A DNA stretch of 53,197 nt, from the NCBI GenBank assembly GCA_001465015.1, contig LNEO01000177.1, positions 1 through 53,197 of the forward strand, given 5' to 3'. Below are positions 42,192 to 51,309 of the stretch, one piece after another. Within the stretch, counting starts at the first letter, position 1. Every line of letters starts with the position of its first letter. Under the pieces are notes generated by a model, which did no database searches, was not told the origin of the DNA, and saw only the letters and a list, made by a program, of their open reading frames with translations. The translations under genes were made by a program, and so were the position numbers. Origin of the DNA: Deltaproteobacteria bacterium Ga0077539 (GTDB lineage: Bacteria > Myxococcota_A > Polyangia > Polyangiales > Ga0077539).

Positions 42192-43456
42192 GCGGGCGCT
42201 CCGGTGTCGTAGAGGTCCACGCGCGCGGCGTTGGTGCGTGGGACAGCGACGAGCCCGTCGCTCACCGCCGCCCATCGGGCGCCAGAGCCGCCGTCGCCGA
42301 TCTCGATGATCCGCGCTCCGGCTGCGTCGACAGCGACCATGCGTTGCGGGTGTGTGCCGCCGGCGCTCGGCCGCTCGAAGGCGACCGCGCCACCCCCGCG
42401 GATGCCAGCGATTTCGATGGAGGTCGTGAAGTCGATGACCTCGCTCGGGGGCGCGCCCGGGGCGACGACGATCGCCGCTCGATCGCCGACGCGGGCGAGG
42501 GCGCCGCTGACGGTGGGCTGCCCGGCGCGGGGACGCTCGAAGATCGGGGCTCCGTCGCGAAGAACGAACACTCGCTCGCCGCTCGCCGTCGACGCGAACA
42601 CGAGCGCTTCGCCGCCGACGAAGAACCCAGCGCCCATCGCAGAGGTCGACGCGGGAAGCGACGCGCTCCAGACGGGAACGCCGTCGTCGTCGACGCACTC
42701 GACCTTCGCCGGAGGTCCGCTCCCGAGTCGCAAGTTGGAGTCGGCGGTGTTCGGCGCAGCAACGAGTCCGCCCACGAACGCGCGCAGTCTCGGAAGGGCC
42801 GATGCGTCATCGACGTCGAGCGAGCAGAGCACTCGGTCGAGCCTGATCGTGAGGCGTCGGGCGACGCTGTCGACGCGAATCGCCGTGGGCCGTCCATCGA
42901 CTGGGATGCGTGATTTCACCGCTCCGGTGACCAGATCGACGCACGCGACGGACGTTCCGTCGAAGGCGAAGAGCCTTCGGCCTTCGACGAAGTACGGGGC
43001 GTCGACAGAGGGCCGCGCGAGGTCTGCGACGACGTCTCCGTGCGCGTCGAGCACGAGGTGTCGATCGTCGAGGTGAAGGATCGGTCCGTGCTCGGTCTCG
43101 CTGATGGAAACCGCGCGGCCATCACGCCACCCGAGCTCGGGTCGCGAGACGTCCATCGAGATCTCGCCGGAGGACGTGATGGCGATCAAGCGCGGCGTTA
43201 CGCCGGCGGTGGTGCTGTAGCCGACGACCCACGCCGACGCCGGGAGGCCGAAGGGAGAGGGCTGCGCGAAGATGGCGACGCCGCGCGGCTCGAGCTTCAG
43301 CGGTCGAGCGAATCGAGTCGCGCGGCGGCCGAGGCCCACGATCGTCGCGCCTGATTCGGTGTTGATCGCGGTCGCGATGAAGCCACCTCGGGCAGGAACG
43401 ATGAACGGGTTCGGTCCGCCCGCGGCCGAGTACGTCCACGTCGGGGCTGTCAGCAC
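42188..43456 (-). CDS. Beta-propeller (PQQ-like) protein, paralogue of the next gene
   Basis: The protein is about 422 residues if the start is GTG 43456 (MLTAPTWTYSAAGG). The start is uncertain, because the frame is open upstream (adding a CYCPE segment and more) and no good Shine-Dalgarno was found. It consists of repeated strand blades such as LAIT-type, HLDDRHLVLDAHGDVVADLARP and PYFVEGRRLFAFDGTSVACVDLVTG. Those units of hydrophobic strand, D-G turn and strand match a propeller of six to eight blades. No catalytic or signal motif is visible. The gene is translationally coupled to the zinc-ribbon-bearing paralogue and divergent from the hydrolase at 43583. Confidence 0.7.
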   Translation of the reverse strand: MLTAPTWTYSAAGGPNPFIVPARGGFIATAINTESGATIVGLGRRATRFARPLKLEPRGVAIFAQPSPFGLPASAWVVGYSTTAGVTPRLIAITSSGEISMDVSRPELGWRDGRAVSISETEHGPILHLDDRHLVLDAHGDVVADLARPSVDAPYFVEGRRLFAFDGTSVACVDLVTGAVKSRIPVDGRPTAIRVDSVARRLTIRLDRVLCSLDVDDASALPRLRAFVGGLVAAPNTADSNLRLGSGPPAKVECVDDDGVPVWSASLPASTSAMGAGFFVGGEALVFASTASGERVFVLRDGAPIFERPRAGQPTVSGALARVGDRAAIVVAPGAPPSEVIDFTTSIEIAGIRGGGAVAFERPSAGGTHPQRMVAVDAAGARIIEIGDGGSGARWAAVSDGLVAVPRTNAARVDLYDTGAPA

Positions 43457-43582
43457 AGTTTCGGGACAATAGCACGTACGCGAGCGTTCACAGCGACCCG
43501 AGTCTCGGCGACGCTCGTTCGCCACCCTCTTCGTGACCGCCTGCTGGCGGACGCCGCGTGCGCGTTCTCTGCGCGCCAGCGT

Positions 43583-44485
43583 ATGTTCTCCGCCGAGATG
43601 AGCGGTTCGCAGTTGATCGATCGTTGGCGCGCGCGGGGCAGAATCGTTCGGGTCGCCGGCCACGACCTGTTCGTGGTGGACGAGGGGGAGGGGCCGTGCG
43701 TGCTGGTGCTGCACGGCTTTCCGACGAGCGGCTACGATTTCAGCGCGGTCCTGCCCGAACTCACGCGCTCACGCCGCGTGATCGTCGCGGATATGCCCGG
43801 CTACGGTCTCTCGTCGAAGCCCGAGGCGTACTCGTATTCGCTCGAAGCGCAGGCGGACGTCCTGCTCGAGCTGTGGTCGAAGCTCGACGTCGAGCGAGCG
43901 CACCTCGTCGCCCACGACATGGGAACCTCCGTCGCCTGCGCGTTGTTGGCGCGGCGCGATCGCAAAGCGCTCCAGCTCTCGTTGGACAGCGTCGCGCTCT
44001 GCAACGGCAGCGTCTTCATCGAGATGGCGAAGCTCACGCCGTCCCAGCGGCTGCTACGCAATCGCGTGCTCGGACCGCTCTTTGCGGGCGTCGGCTCGCG
44101 GGCCGTGTTCGGCCTGCAAATGCGGCGGATTTTCGGGAGGATCGACGCTGTTCCCAGCGAAGAGCTCGACGCGATGTGGGAGCTGTTGTGCGTCGCGGAC
44201 GGGCGAAGGCGGCTCCCGGCGATCATTCGGTACATCGACGAGCGCTACGAGAAGGCTTCGGAGTGGCTTCCGCCGCTCTCGCGATTGGACCTGCCGAGCT
44301 TGATTTTGTGGGGCGAGCGCGACCCGGTGTCGGTCGTCGGGATCGCCGAGCGCCTCGCGCGCGAGATCCCAGGAGCGCAGCTCGTGCGCATGGACCGCGT
44401 GGGTCACTATCCAATGGTCGAAGACCCCGCTCGATTCTCCGCGGCGCTCTTGGGGTTCTGGCATCGGATCGACGGTGTGCGATGA
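43583..44485 (+). CDS. Alpha/beta hydrolase with Asp nucleophile
   Basis: The 300-residue protein (295 if the second ATG at 43598 is used) has the alpha/beta-hydrolase fold. HGFPTSGYDF at 44-53 is the oxyanion region. The nucleophile elbow AHDMGTS puts Asp112 at the active site, as in haloalkane dehalogenases and epoxide hydrolases rather than serine esterases. GERDPV supplies the acid region and GHYPMVEDP the His275. It probably hydrolyses an epoxide or C-halogen bond. It is translationally coupled to the lipoprotein gene that follows. Confidence 0.85.
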   Translation: MFSAEMSGSQLIDRWRARGRIVRVAGHDLFVVDEGEGPCVLVLHGFPTSGYDFSAVLPELTRSRRVIVADMPGYGLSSKPEAYSYSLEAQADVLLELWSKLDVERAHLVAHDMGTSVACALLARRDRKALQLSLDSVALCNGSVFIEMAKLTPSQRLLRNRVLGPLFAGVGSRAVFGLQMRRIFGRIDAVPSEELDAMWELLCVADGRRRLPAIIRYIDERYEKASEWLPPLSRLDLPSLILWGERDPVSVVGIAERLAREIPGAQLVRMDRVGHYPMVEDPARFSAALLGFWHRIDGVR

Positions 44486-45624
44486 GAGCTGCGTCGCTCG
44501 CGCTTCTCGCGCTCGTCGCCTCGGGCTGCGCGTCGACGACCAGCCCGTCGCGCCAGACATCGTCCGCGCCGCGACCGCACGCGTCCTCGGCCCCAGCGCC
44601 GCAGGGCGAGCGAGTGACGCTCTCGACGTTGGTCTCGCATGTTCGTTCGATTCGTCGAGACGATCCGCGACGGGCTGACTTGTTCGCGCGCGTTGCGGAG
44701 AACGCGATCGCCCTCGCGATGGACGAGCGGCCCGCGATCGACTTCGCCGGCAGGACGCCATGGCGACCGGCGCCCGCGTCGCCCGTTGGGGACGAGGCGA
44801 TCGAGCCGGGCCCAGAGTTCGCGCCGCCAGAGCGGGATTCAGCAGCGGTCGCGCAGCTCGACGCAGAGCAGCGAGAATCATTGGCTCAGTTCGATCGATC
44901 GATGATGTTCGCCGTCGTCGTGCTCCAGCGCAGGATCGCCGAGCATCCGAGCGCGCCGCGGACGGACGAGGCGATCTTTGCGTTGGCGCATGCGCTCGAA
45001 CTCTGGCGGCGCGCCGACGAGACGCGGCGGGCGTACATGGAGCTGATCCGTCGGTTTCCCGCGAGTCCTCGCGCGGCCAACGGGTGGGTCTATTTCGGCG
45101 ACGACTATTTCGATCGCGCGGATATGCCCAACGCGCGTCGATGTTACGAGCGCGCGTTGACGTTCGAGCGCGTTGACGTCGGGTCGTACGCGGCGTTTCG
45201 GCTCGGTTGGGTGTGCGCCAACGAGGCTCGATACGCAGACGCCGTCGAAGCGTTTTCGCGGGCCGTCGCGCTCGCTCGCGGGTCAGGTTCGGCGAACGCC
45301 GCCGCGGTCCTGCGCTCTGCGCAGCGCGACGCGCTGATGCCCATCTCGCGCGTGTCGAGCTCGCCGCAGTCGATCCTCACCGCGATCGAAGCGATGACCG
45401 AAGGAAACGCGTCCGAGACCGCTGCGCTGCTCGAGCGAATGCTGAACATGCTCTCCGAGTCCGCCGAACACGAGGCGGCCCTCGCGCTCTTCGAGCACGT
45501 GTCCGCGGCGCATCGCGAGTGGGGCTGCGCCAACCGCGCGCTCGCCGAGACTCTCGGCGTTCGGAGCCCTCCGCTCGCGTCGCGCGTGCAGCGATCGGTC
45601 GCGTCGCTCGCCTGCCAGCCATAA
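44482..45624 (+). CDS. TPR-like lipoprotein
   Basis: The 380-residue protein has a lipoprotein signal with lipobox VASGC (Cys16) and a Ser/Pro/Ala-rich linker. The helical remainder contains TPR-like segments (DEAIFALAHALELWRRADETRRAYMELIRRFPASPRA, then GSYAAFRLGWVCANEARYADAVEAFSRAVALA), matching envelope TPR lipoproteins such as YfgL/Tol-Pal-associated types. Function is unknown; a scaffolding role in the envelope is likely. The start is fixed by the ATGA overlap with the hydrolase gene. Confidence 0.8.
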   Translation: MRAASLALLALVASGCASTTSPSRQTSSAPRPHASSAPAPQGERVTLSTLVSHVRSIRRDDPRRADLFARVAENAIALAMDERPAIDFAGRTPWRPAPASPVGDEAIEPGPEFAPPERDSAAVAQLDAEQRESLAQFDRSMMFAVVVLQRRIAEHPSAPRTDEAIFALAHALELWRRADETRRAYMELIRRFPASPRAANGWVYFGDDYFDRADMPNARRCYERALTFERVDVGSYAAFRLGWVCANEARYADAVEAFSRAVALARGSGSANAAAVLRSAQRDALMPISRVSSSPQSILTAIEAMTEGNASETAALLERMLNMLSESAEHEAALALFEHVSAAHREWGCANRALAETLGVRSPPLASRVQRSVASLACQP

Positions 45625-45673
45625 CCGCTGGCGATCCGACGAGCGCGGCGGTCGTCGTCGCGAAAGACGAACG

Positions 45674-47287
45674 CTACTTCTTCTGAGGGAGCGCGGCTTT
45701 GCGCAGGGGCGCGGCCGGGTGAAACGTCCACTTCGGGTAATCGCGCTCTGCGGAGTTGAGCTCCCACTCGCTCTTGAACAGCGCGACGGGCGCGCCGTCC
45801 TGGTCGTAGACGCAGGTGCCGTATCGCGCGCGGTCGAGCGCCTCGGGCGATGCGTCTTCGCCGGTCACCCACCGAGCGTGAGTGAAGGGAAGGGAGTCGA
45901 GCTCGACGGGGGCGCCGTACTCGTTCTCCATGCGGTACTTGAGCACCTCGAACTGCAGCGCGCCGACGACGCCGAGGATGGGGTCCTTCTCGTTGCCCTT
46001 GATCGTGAAGGCTTGGACGGTTCCTTCTTCGACGAGCTGATCGAGGCCGGCGATGAACTGCTTGCGCTTCATCGGGTCTTTGACTCGCAGCCGCGCGAAG
46101 TGCTCCGGTGAAAATCGCGGAACGCCCTCGAACAAGCGCGAGCTTCCTTGCGTGAGCGTGTCGCCGATGCGCAGGTTGCCCGGGTCGAAGACGCCGAGAA
46201 TATCCCCGGGAAAAGCCTCTTCGACCGCGGTTCGCTCCTGCGCCATGAACTGCTGCGGCCGCGACAGGCGCAGCTCTTTGCCGAGCCGCACGTGAAAGAC
46301 CTTCATCCCGCCTTCGTATCGACCGCTGCACACGCGGAGAAACGCGATGCGATCGCGGTGCGACTTGTCCATGTTCGCTTGAATCTTGAACACGAAAGCC
46401 GTGAACTCTTTGTCGCTCGTCTCGACAAGTCCGTCGTCGGCCTTGCGCGCGCCAGGCTCCGGCGCCATCGCGATGAAATGGTGCAGAAACGGGCCAACAC
46501 CGAAGTTGTTCATCGCGCTGCCGAAGAACACCGGCGAGATCGAGTCTCCGCGCTGAAACGCCTCGAGGTCGAAGGTGTCAGCGGCCATGTCGAGCAGGTC
46601 GATCTCGTCGTGCAGCTGCTTCCACAGGCGTTCGCCGACGACGTCGGGCAGGCGCGGATCGGTCATGTCGACGACGAGCTCTTCAGCGATGGAAGAGCCC
46701 TTGGCTTGCTCCTCGAAGAGGTGAACCTTCTTGGTGCGGCGGTCGTACACGCCCTTGAACTCGTCGCCCGAGCCGATGGGCCAGGTGACGGGGGTGCAGC
46801 GAATTCCCAGGAGGTTTTCGATCTCGGTCATCAGGTCGAACGGGTCTTGTCCGGGACGATCGAGCTTGTTGATGAACGTGACGATCGGCGTGTTGCGCAT
46901 GCGACACACCTGAAAGAGCTTTCGCGTCTGCGTCTCGACGCCCTTGGCGGCGTCGATCAGCATGACCGCGCAGTCCGCGGCGGTGAGCGTTCGATAGGTG
47001 TCTTCGCTGAAGTCCTGGTGTCCGGGGGTGTCCAGGAGGTTGAAGCGCGTGCCCTCGTAGACAAACTGCATGACGCTCGAGGTCACGGAGATGCCGCGTT
47101 GCTTCTCGATCTCCATCCAGTCCGAGGTGGCCGCGCGGCGGGCCTTGTTGGACTTGACGGCGCCGGCGAGGTGGATCGCTCCGCCGTAGAGCAAGAGCTT
47201 CTCGGTGAGGGTGGTCTTGCCCGCGTCGGGGTGCGAGATGATGGCGAAAGTGCGCCGAGGCGCGTGAGCGAAGGATGGATCAGCCAT
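45674..47287 (-). CDS. prfC: Peptide chain release factor 3
   Basis: RF3 is a GTPase that recycles RF1/RF2 after termination. The 537-residue length is typical. GTPase motifs: G1 SHPDAGKTT at 18-26, G2 region EIEKQRGISVTSS, G3 DTPGHQDF and G4 NKLD. The C-terminal EF-like domains end with PKWTFHPAAPLRKAALPQKK. It is divergent from the tmRNA gene by about 100 bases, so two ribosome-rescue/termination genes face each other. Confidence 0.97.
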   Translation of the reverse strand: MADPSFAHAPRRTFAIISHPDAGKTTLTEKLLLYGGAIHLAGAVKSNKARRAATSDWMEIEKQRGISVTSSVMQFVYEGTRFNLLDTPGHQDFSEDTYRTLTAADCAVMLIDAAKGVETQTRKLFQVCRMRNTPIVTFINKLDRPGQDPFDLMTEIENLLGIRCTPVTWPIGSGDEFKGVYDRRTKKVHLFEEQAKGSSIAEELVVDMTDPRLPDVVGERLWKQLHDEIDLLDMAADTFDLEAFQRGDSISPVFFGSAMNNFGVGPFLHHFIAMAPEPGARKADDGLVETSDKEFTAFVFKIQANMDKSHRDRIAFLRVCSGRYEGGMKVFHVRLGKELRLSRPQQFMAQERTAVEEAFPGDILGVFDPGNLRIGDTLTQGSSRLFEGVPRFSPEHFARLRVKDPMKRKQFIAGLDQLVEEGTVQAFTIKGNEKDPILGVVGALQFEVLKYRMENEYGAPVELDSLPFTHARWVTGEDASPEALDRARYGTCVYDQDGAPVALFKSEWELNSAERDYPKWTFHPAAPLRKAALPQKK

Positions 47288-47341
47288 GGTTGCGTTGCGC
47301 TCGGGTGAGCGGTTGGGCGTCGAGCCTGAGGGACTAATTGG

Positions 47342-47369
47342 TTGACGCGCGAGGGCTGGTGCTTATCCT
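47342..47369 (+). promoter_or_regulatory. Candidate ssrA promoter
   Basis: TTGACG (47342-47347) and TATCCT (47364-47369) have a 16-base spacer and lie about 20 bases before the mature tmRNA 5' end at 47390. The -35 is a 5/6 match to consensus. This position and strength suit the constitutive tmRNA promoter. Confidence 0.5.
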
Positions 47370-47389
47370 CCGCCGCACGTTTCGCCAAT

Positions 47390-47749
47390 GGGGGCGATAC
47401 GGTTTCGACGTGGGTTGTGAAGGTTCAGCAGCGTGACCGCCGATGATCGTGACGGCGCAAGCAACACGATCAAACAAGAGAAGCGAACGACAACGCTCTC
47501 GCTCTCGCCGCCTAATTAGCGTGTGAGACGTCTCCCGAAGAGTCCGCCCGTACTCTTCGACGAGGCGCCAAAGAACGGGATGCCTCCCGGGGACCGCACC
47601 CCGACCTGGGAGAAAGATAAAGGAGTGATTGCCTGCGAGGGAGCCTGTCTGTCGGCGACTTCGCGGGTGAAACAAAAGACAGACTAGGTTCCGTAGACGC
47701 TGAGCTCGAACGCTTGCGGACCCGGGTTCGACTCCCGGCGCCTCCACCA
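47390..47749 (+). ncRNA. ssrA: Transfer-messenger RNA (one-piece tmRNA)
   Basis: tmRNA rescues stalled ribosomes and tags the nascent protein for degradation. The 5' end GGGGGCGATACGGTTTCGAC and the 3' end, with T-arm (CCGGGTTCGACTCCCGG) and CCTCCACCA, pair in a 7-bp acceptor with one G-U; CCA is encoded at 47747-47749. The tag frame at 47483-47512 codes for ANDNALALAA, followed by TAA, so the tag ends in the conserved ALAA. The RNA is about 360 bases, a normal one-piece size. An open frame overlapping the 3' half is not a gene. Confidence 0.97.
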
Positions 47750-47761
47750 GTCACAGGCAGT

Positions 47762-47805
47762 CAGCCCCGTGGTCGACCCAATCGATCACGGGGCTGCTTG
47801 CGTTT
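47762..47805 (+). terminator. Rho-independent terminator of ssrA
   Basis: CAGCCCCGTG (47762-47771) and CACGGGGCTG (47787-47796) form a perfect 10-bp stem with a 15-base loop, followed by a T-rich CTTGCGTTTCT. It starts 13 bases after the tmRNA 3' end. Confidence 0.8.
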
Positions 47806-47828
47806 CTCCGCCCGCGGGACCGAGGTCG

Positions 47829-48557
47829 TCAGTTTCGCAGCACGCAAGAGCCGCCGCACGGCGCGTTGCAGCATCGGCCGTAAGCCGGGTTGGTCGACAT
47901 CGTGCACAGCGTCGTTCCCAGTGGGCATCGACCGCACGCGCCTTCGAAGCACACCGCGAGCGGTCCCCCAGCGGAGCGGCACTCAGCCGAGCACTCCCCG
48001 CAATGCGCGGCGTCGAAGCGCGTGTCGACGCACAGACCGCCGCACACCATATTGAACGGCGTCGGAGGACAGCCCGGCGAAGCGCACGCGCCGCCGACGC
48101 AGATCTGGTCGCTTGGACAGAGGCGACGACATCCGCCGCAATTCGTGCGATCCGAGAGCGGATCGACCTCGCAGCCGTTCGCCAGCTGGCCGTCGCAGTC
48201 GATGGAGCCGGGACGACAAGGCGCCACGCACCGTCCACCGACGCAGCGGGCGGCGCTGGTTCCACTGCTCGAACACACGACCCCGCAGCCGCCGCAATTC
48301 GAAGGGTCGTTCTGCAGGTTGACGCAGCCCGTTCGACATTGGTTCGTACCTGGAGGGCATTCGGGCCCGACTTCGACTACCACGATGTCCGTCACCACAA
48401 CGTCCGAAGGTGGACCGAGCTCGCTCTCGACCTTGTCCGTGGAAACGTCGATCGTCGCGGCGTCCACACGCTCGAGCTCGCGCCAGTAGCGCGGCTCGCC
48501 AACCAATCCGCAGGCGGACGATCCGAGCGACACAAGAACCACGACCGATCTGCGCAT
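47829..48557 (-). CDS. Cys-rich repeat lipoprotein (myxobacterial type)
   Basis: The 242-residue protein has a lipoprotein signal (lipobox GSSAC, Cys16) and an acidic/Val-rich linker (SDVVVTDIVVVEVG). The mature part is almost entirely Cys-rich repeats of the form C-x-x-GC[VE]-[ND]...NCGGC..C....C..G.C, three times (GCVNLQNDPSNCGGCGVVC, GCEVDPLSDRTNCGGCRRLC, LCVDTRFDAAHCGECSAEC). These are disulphide-stabilised repeats common in myxobacterial cell-surface proteins. No enzymatic function is expected. GAGGAG precedes the ATG by 8 bases. It is divergent from the gene at 48819. Confidence 0.85.
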   Translation of the reverse strand: MRRSVVVLVSLGSSACGLVGEPRYWRELERVDAATIDVSTDKVESELGPPSDVVVTDIVVVEVGPECPPGTNQCRTGCVNLQNDPSNCGGCGVVCSSSGTSAARCVGGRCVAPCRPGSIDCDGQLANGCEVDPLSDRTNCGGCRRLCPSDQICVGGACASPGCPPTPFNMVCGGLCVDTRFDAAHCGECSAECRSAGGPLAVCFEGACGRCPLGTTLCTMSTNPAYGRCCNAPCGGSCVLRN

Positions 48558-48818
48558 CTCGCAGGCTCCTCGAGAAAGGACGCGACAGAGGCCCGCCGCG
48601 CTGATTGATCGAGTGTGCGCCGGACCGACGTCAAGGGCGAGCGGTTGGCGTCGGTTCGAGCGATCTCACCAACGAGAAGGATGCGGAAGCGGCGTGTTGG
48701 GTGGGATCGACGCAAGTCGCGTCGAGATCCGTTCGTCGAGGTGCAGCGTTTCGGCGGTCAGGCGTTGGGCTCTGTCCGAGGTCCCTTTGAACGAGAGGCC
48801 GGGGTATGCTCTGTGCGG

Positions 48819-50150
48819 ATGAAGCGACCAATCACGGTGCTCCTGTGCTGCGTCGTCAACGCGTGCGCGACTGGGGCGGCCTCCGCGCCGGACGCCGAGC
48901 TCGACAGCGCGGTCGTCCGCGACGCGACGACGATGGATCAGTCGAACGCATCCGACGTGATCATCGCGAGCGACGCGCCTGACGATCGGATCGCGGTCGA
49001 CAGCGGCGTCGCAGAGGTCACCTGGTACGAGCACATTCGACCGATCGTTCGGTACCACTGCACGAGCTGCCATCGCGTTGGTGAAGTCGGGCCGTTCGCC
49101 CTCGATTCGTACGATACGGTCCAGCCGCGGGCGCGCTCGGTGCTCGGTGCCGTCGAGTCACGCCAGATGCCGCCGTGGATGCCGATGGCGGGCTGCTCGT
49201 CGTTTCAACACAATCGATCGCTCAGCGACGCGCAGATCGCGTTGATTCGCCGGTGGGTGACCGAGGGAACGGCGCGCGGAGACCCGGCGCGCGCAGCGAT
49301 GGACCCGATGCCGATGGTTGTTCCGTTTCGGACGGACATGCGCCTCACGATGGCGGCGCCGTACGCGCCGAACTTCAACGCGTCGGCGACGATGGCCGAT
49401 GACTATCGGTGCTTCGTTCTTTCCCGTTCGATGCCGCGAACGGTGTGGGTCACCGGCTACGACATCGAGCCTGGCGTGAGGGCGATGGTTCACCACGCCA
49501 ACGTTCATGCGATTCCCGCTGCGAGCGCCGCGGGGCTGACCTCCGATCCGCGCGGATACTCTTGCTTCGGCGGTGCAGGATTGTCGAACTCGAGGATGGT
49601 CGGCGTGTGGGTTCCGGGCACGCCGCCGGCGAAGTACCCAGAGAACACAGGTATTCAAATCAACGCAGGCGAAGCCGTCGTCGTGCAGATGCACTACTAC
49701 CGCTTCACCGCCGGCGGCGCGGCGCCTCCGCCGGACCAGAGCTCGGTCCTGCTCGAGTTGAGCCCCGTGGCGCCAGCGCGGCTCGCGCAGCTCGTGGGGC
49801 CGGGCGCAGACGCGTTTTCGGTGCCGCCGCGGACGATGGGATACGCCGTGAATGGCACATGGACAGTCCCGACGCGAGGCACCTTGTGGGGGGTGCTTCC
49901 GCACATGCACAAGATCGGTCGGCGCATCAGCGTTCGTATCGGCGACACGTGCGCGGTGGACATCCCTCAGTGGGACTTTCACTGGCAGCAAGCGTACTTC
50001 TACTCGTACAACGGCGGGATTCCTGTGGCCGCGGGCACGCGGACGTTCGTGACGTGCGAGTACGACAACACGTCGAGCGTCGCGGTGCGGCAAGGCGAGG
50101 GGTCGGACGAAGAGATGTGCGGCGCGCCCTTCTATTACACGCCGGAGTGA
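48819..50150 (+). CDS. Haem c-containing, PHM-type copper monooxygenase-like lipoprotein
   Basis: The 443-residue protein has a lipoprotein signal (VNAC, Cys16) and an Asp/Ser-rich linker, then a cytochrome c site C81-T-S-C-H85, with MPPWMP at 117-122 as possible axial Met. The C-terminal part matches copper type II ascorbate-dependent (peptidylglycine-type) monooxygenases: His225/His226/His292 for one copper, His362/His364 and Met433 (DEEMC) for the other. All six copper ligands are therefore present. A haem and a two-copper centre in one protein could allow internal electron transfer. Its start (ATG 48819) has a weak ribosome site. The following gene is 3 bases away. Confidence 0.9.
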   Translation: MKRPITVLLCCVVNACATGAASAPDAELDSAVVRDATTMDQSNASDVIIASDAPDDRIAVDSGVAEVTWYEHIRPIVRYHCTSCHRVGEVGPFALDSYDTVQPRARSVLGAVESRQMPPWMPMAGCSSFQHNRSLSDAQIALIRRWVTEGTARGDPARAAMDPMPMVVPFRTDMRLTMAAPYAPNFNASATMADDYRCFVLSRSMPRTVWVTGYDIEPGVRAMVHHANVHAIPAASAAGLTSDPRGYSCFGGAGLSNSRMVGVWVPGTPPAKYPENTGIQINAGEAVVVQMHYYRFTAGGAAPPPDQSSVLLELSPVAPARLAQLVGPGADAFSVPPRTMGYAVNGTWTVPTRGTLWGVLPHMHKIGRRISVRIGDTCAVDIPQWDFHWQQAYFYSYNGGIPVAAGTRTFVTCEYDNTSSVAVRQGEGSDEEMCGAPFYYTPE

Positions 50151-50153
50151 ACC

Positions 50154-51275
50154 ATGCGTCGACCCACGAACACGCGAGTGCGGTCTTCACGGTGGGGTTT
50201 GTTCGCGCTGGCGTCCTTGCTCGTGGCTCGCTGTGAAGATAGCTCTGTCACGCAGCGAGACGCCGCGCGGGACCGTGCGTCGAGCGTCGATGTGCGCGCG
50301 CTCACGGACGCCGCAGACGCGACGATCAGCGATGCGTCCAACGACGTGCAGACGATCGACGTCCCATCGGTGAGCGACGTCATCGTGTCGGACGTCGGCC
50401 GGGACGCAGCGACCGCAGACAGCAGCTCCTGCGCTGGGCGAGCGTTCGGCCAACGCTGCGCCGACGGGCTCGTTTGTGACGGACGCGGCGCGTGCGCGGT
50501 TCGTCGCCCCTGCGCCTTCGAGAGCGCTGGTCGTTGGCTCTACCCCGATGGCGCCGCGCGCAGGCTGCTCGAGACAGTGTTCGCGTACGGGCGGTACTAC
50601 AACTTCTGGATCAACCTAAACGCAGGGGGAAACGTGACGGCCATGGTGGACCGCTGGCGAGGCGCCACCCAAGCCTGCGCGGGAGCGAGCGACTGCTCGT
50701 TCGACAGCTTCGATCTGTTTCAGGGCGCAGGAGCGATGGGATCGGTCTTGATGGAGTCGATCACGCGCCTCGGCCGCTACTACAACTACACGAGCGAGGG
50801 CGGCTATCGATTGTTGGGCTCTGGGTTGCTCGAGGACGTTCCTCGATTCTCGACGGCGTTCAACGGCCCGTGCACGGGACAGATCGAGGGGAGCTGCCGG
50901 TTCGACACGCGCTCGCTCGTCGTCAATTGGGCGACAGGGCAGACAATCCGTGAAGAGATCACCACGCGTGGCGCACGCTGGGTCTACGACGGTGCGGGAC
51001 GGCCCGTCGCGTCGGTGCCTCTCGGGCAGCGGCTCGACGCGGTTGCGCGGTACGTTCCTGCGGATGGAGTCGGTCCGTGCGCAGGGCGAAGCGCGTGCCG
51101 ATTCGACGCACAGTTTCACGATCCGTCGACCGGAGACGAGTTCGTGGTTGCGAACGGGCGGCTGTGGGTCTGGGCAAACGACTCCGAGAACACGCGGCGG
51201 TTCGCGCTCGGGCACGGCAACGAGCTTCACACGTTCGCGCGCTACGCGACGGGACCGTGTCGCGTCGCGCCGTAG
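50154..51275 (+). CDS. Lipoprotein with four C-x(5-7)-C-x-F-[DE] repeats
   Basis: The 373-residue protein has a lipoprotein-like signal (LLVARC, Cys27) and an Asp/Ala/Val-rich linker (to about 90). The folded part has four similar repeats of about 60-69 residues, each opening with two cysteines and F-[DE]: Cys114/120 AFE, Cys175/181 SFD, Cys240/248 RFD, Cys309/315 RFD, and a closing Cys369. Within units, GR[YW]/AR[YW]-type strands recur (GRWLY, GRYYN, ARWVY, GRLWVW). A four-bladed or ring-closed beta structure is plausible. I recognise no family. It is co-transcribed with the copper/haem protein (GGAG within the previous stop). Confidence 0.85.
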   Translation: MRRPTNTRVRSSRWGLFALASLLVARCEDSSVTQRDAARDRASSVDVRALTDAADATISDASNDVQTIDVPSVSDVIVSDVGRDAATADSSSCAGRAFGQRCADGLVCDGRGACAVRRPCAFESAGRWLYPDGAARRLLETVFAYGRYYNFWINLNAGGNVTAMVDRWRGATQACAGASDCSFDSFDLFQGAGAMGSVLMESITRLGRYYNYTSEGGYRLLGSGLLEDVPRFSTAFNGPCTGQIEGSCRFDTRSLVVNWATGQTIREEITTRGARWVYDGAGRPVASVPLGQRLDAVARYVPADGVGPCAGRSACRFDAQFHDPSTGDEFVVANGRLWVWANDSENTRRFALGHGNELHTFARYATGPCRVAP

Positions 51276-51309
51276 CTGCGTGGCTGTCGGTCGCAGTACG
51301 CTCGTGGTC

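Noticed and set aside
47334..47747. 137-codon minus-strand frame beginning MEAPGVEPGS over the tmRNA
   Set aside because: This is the well-known false gene produced by the complement of the tmRNA/tRNA 3' end; the RNA gene is certain.
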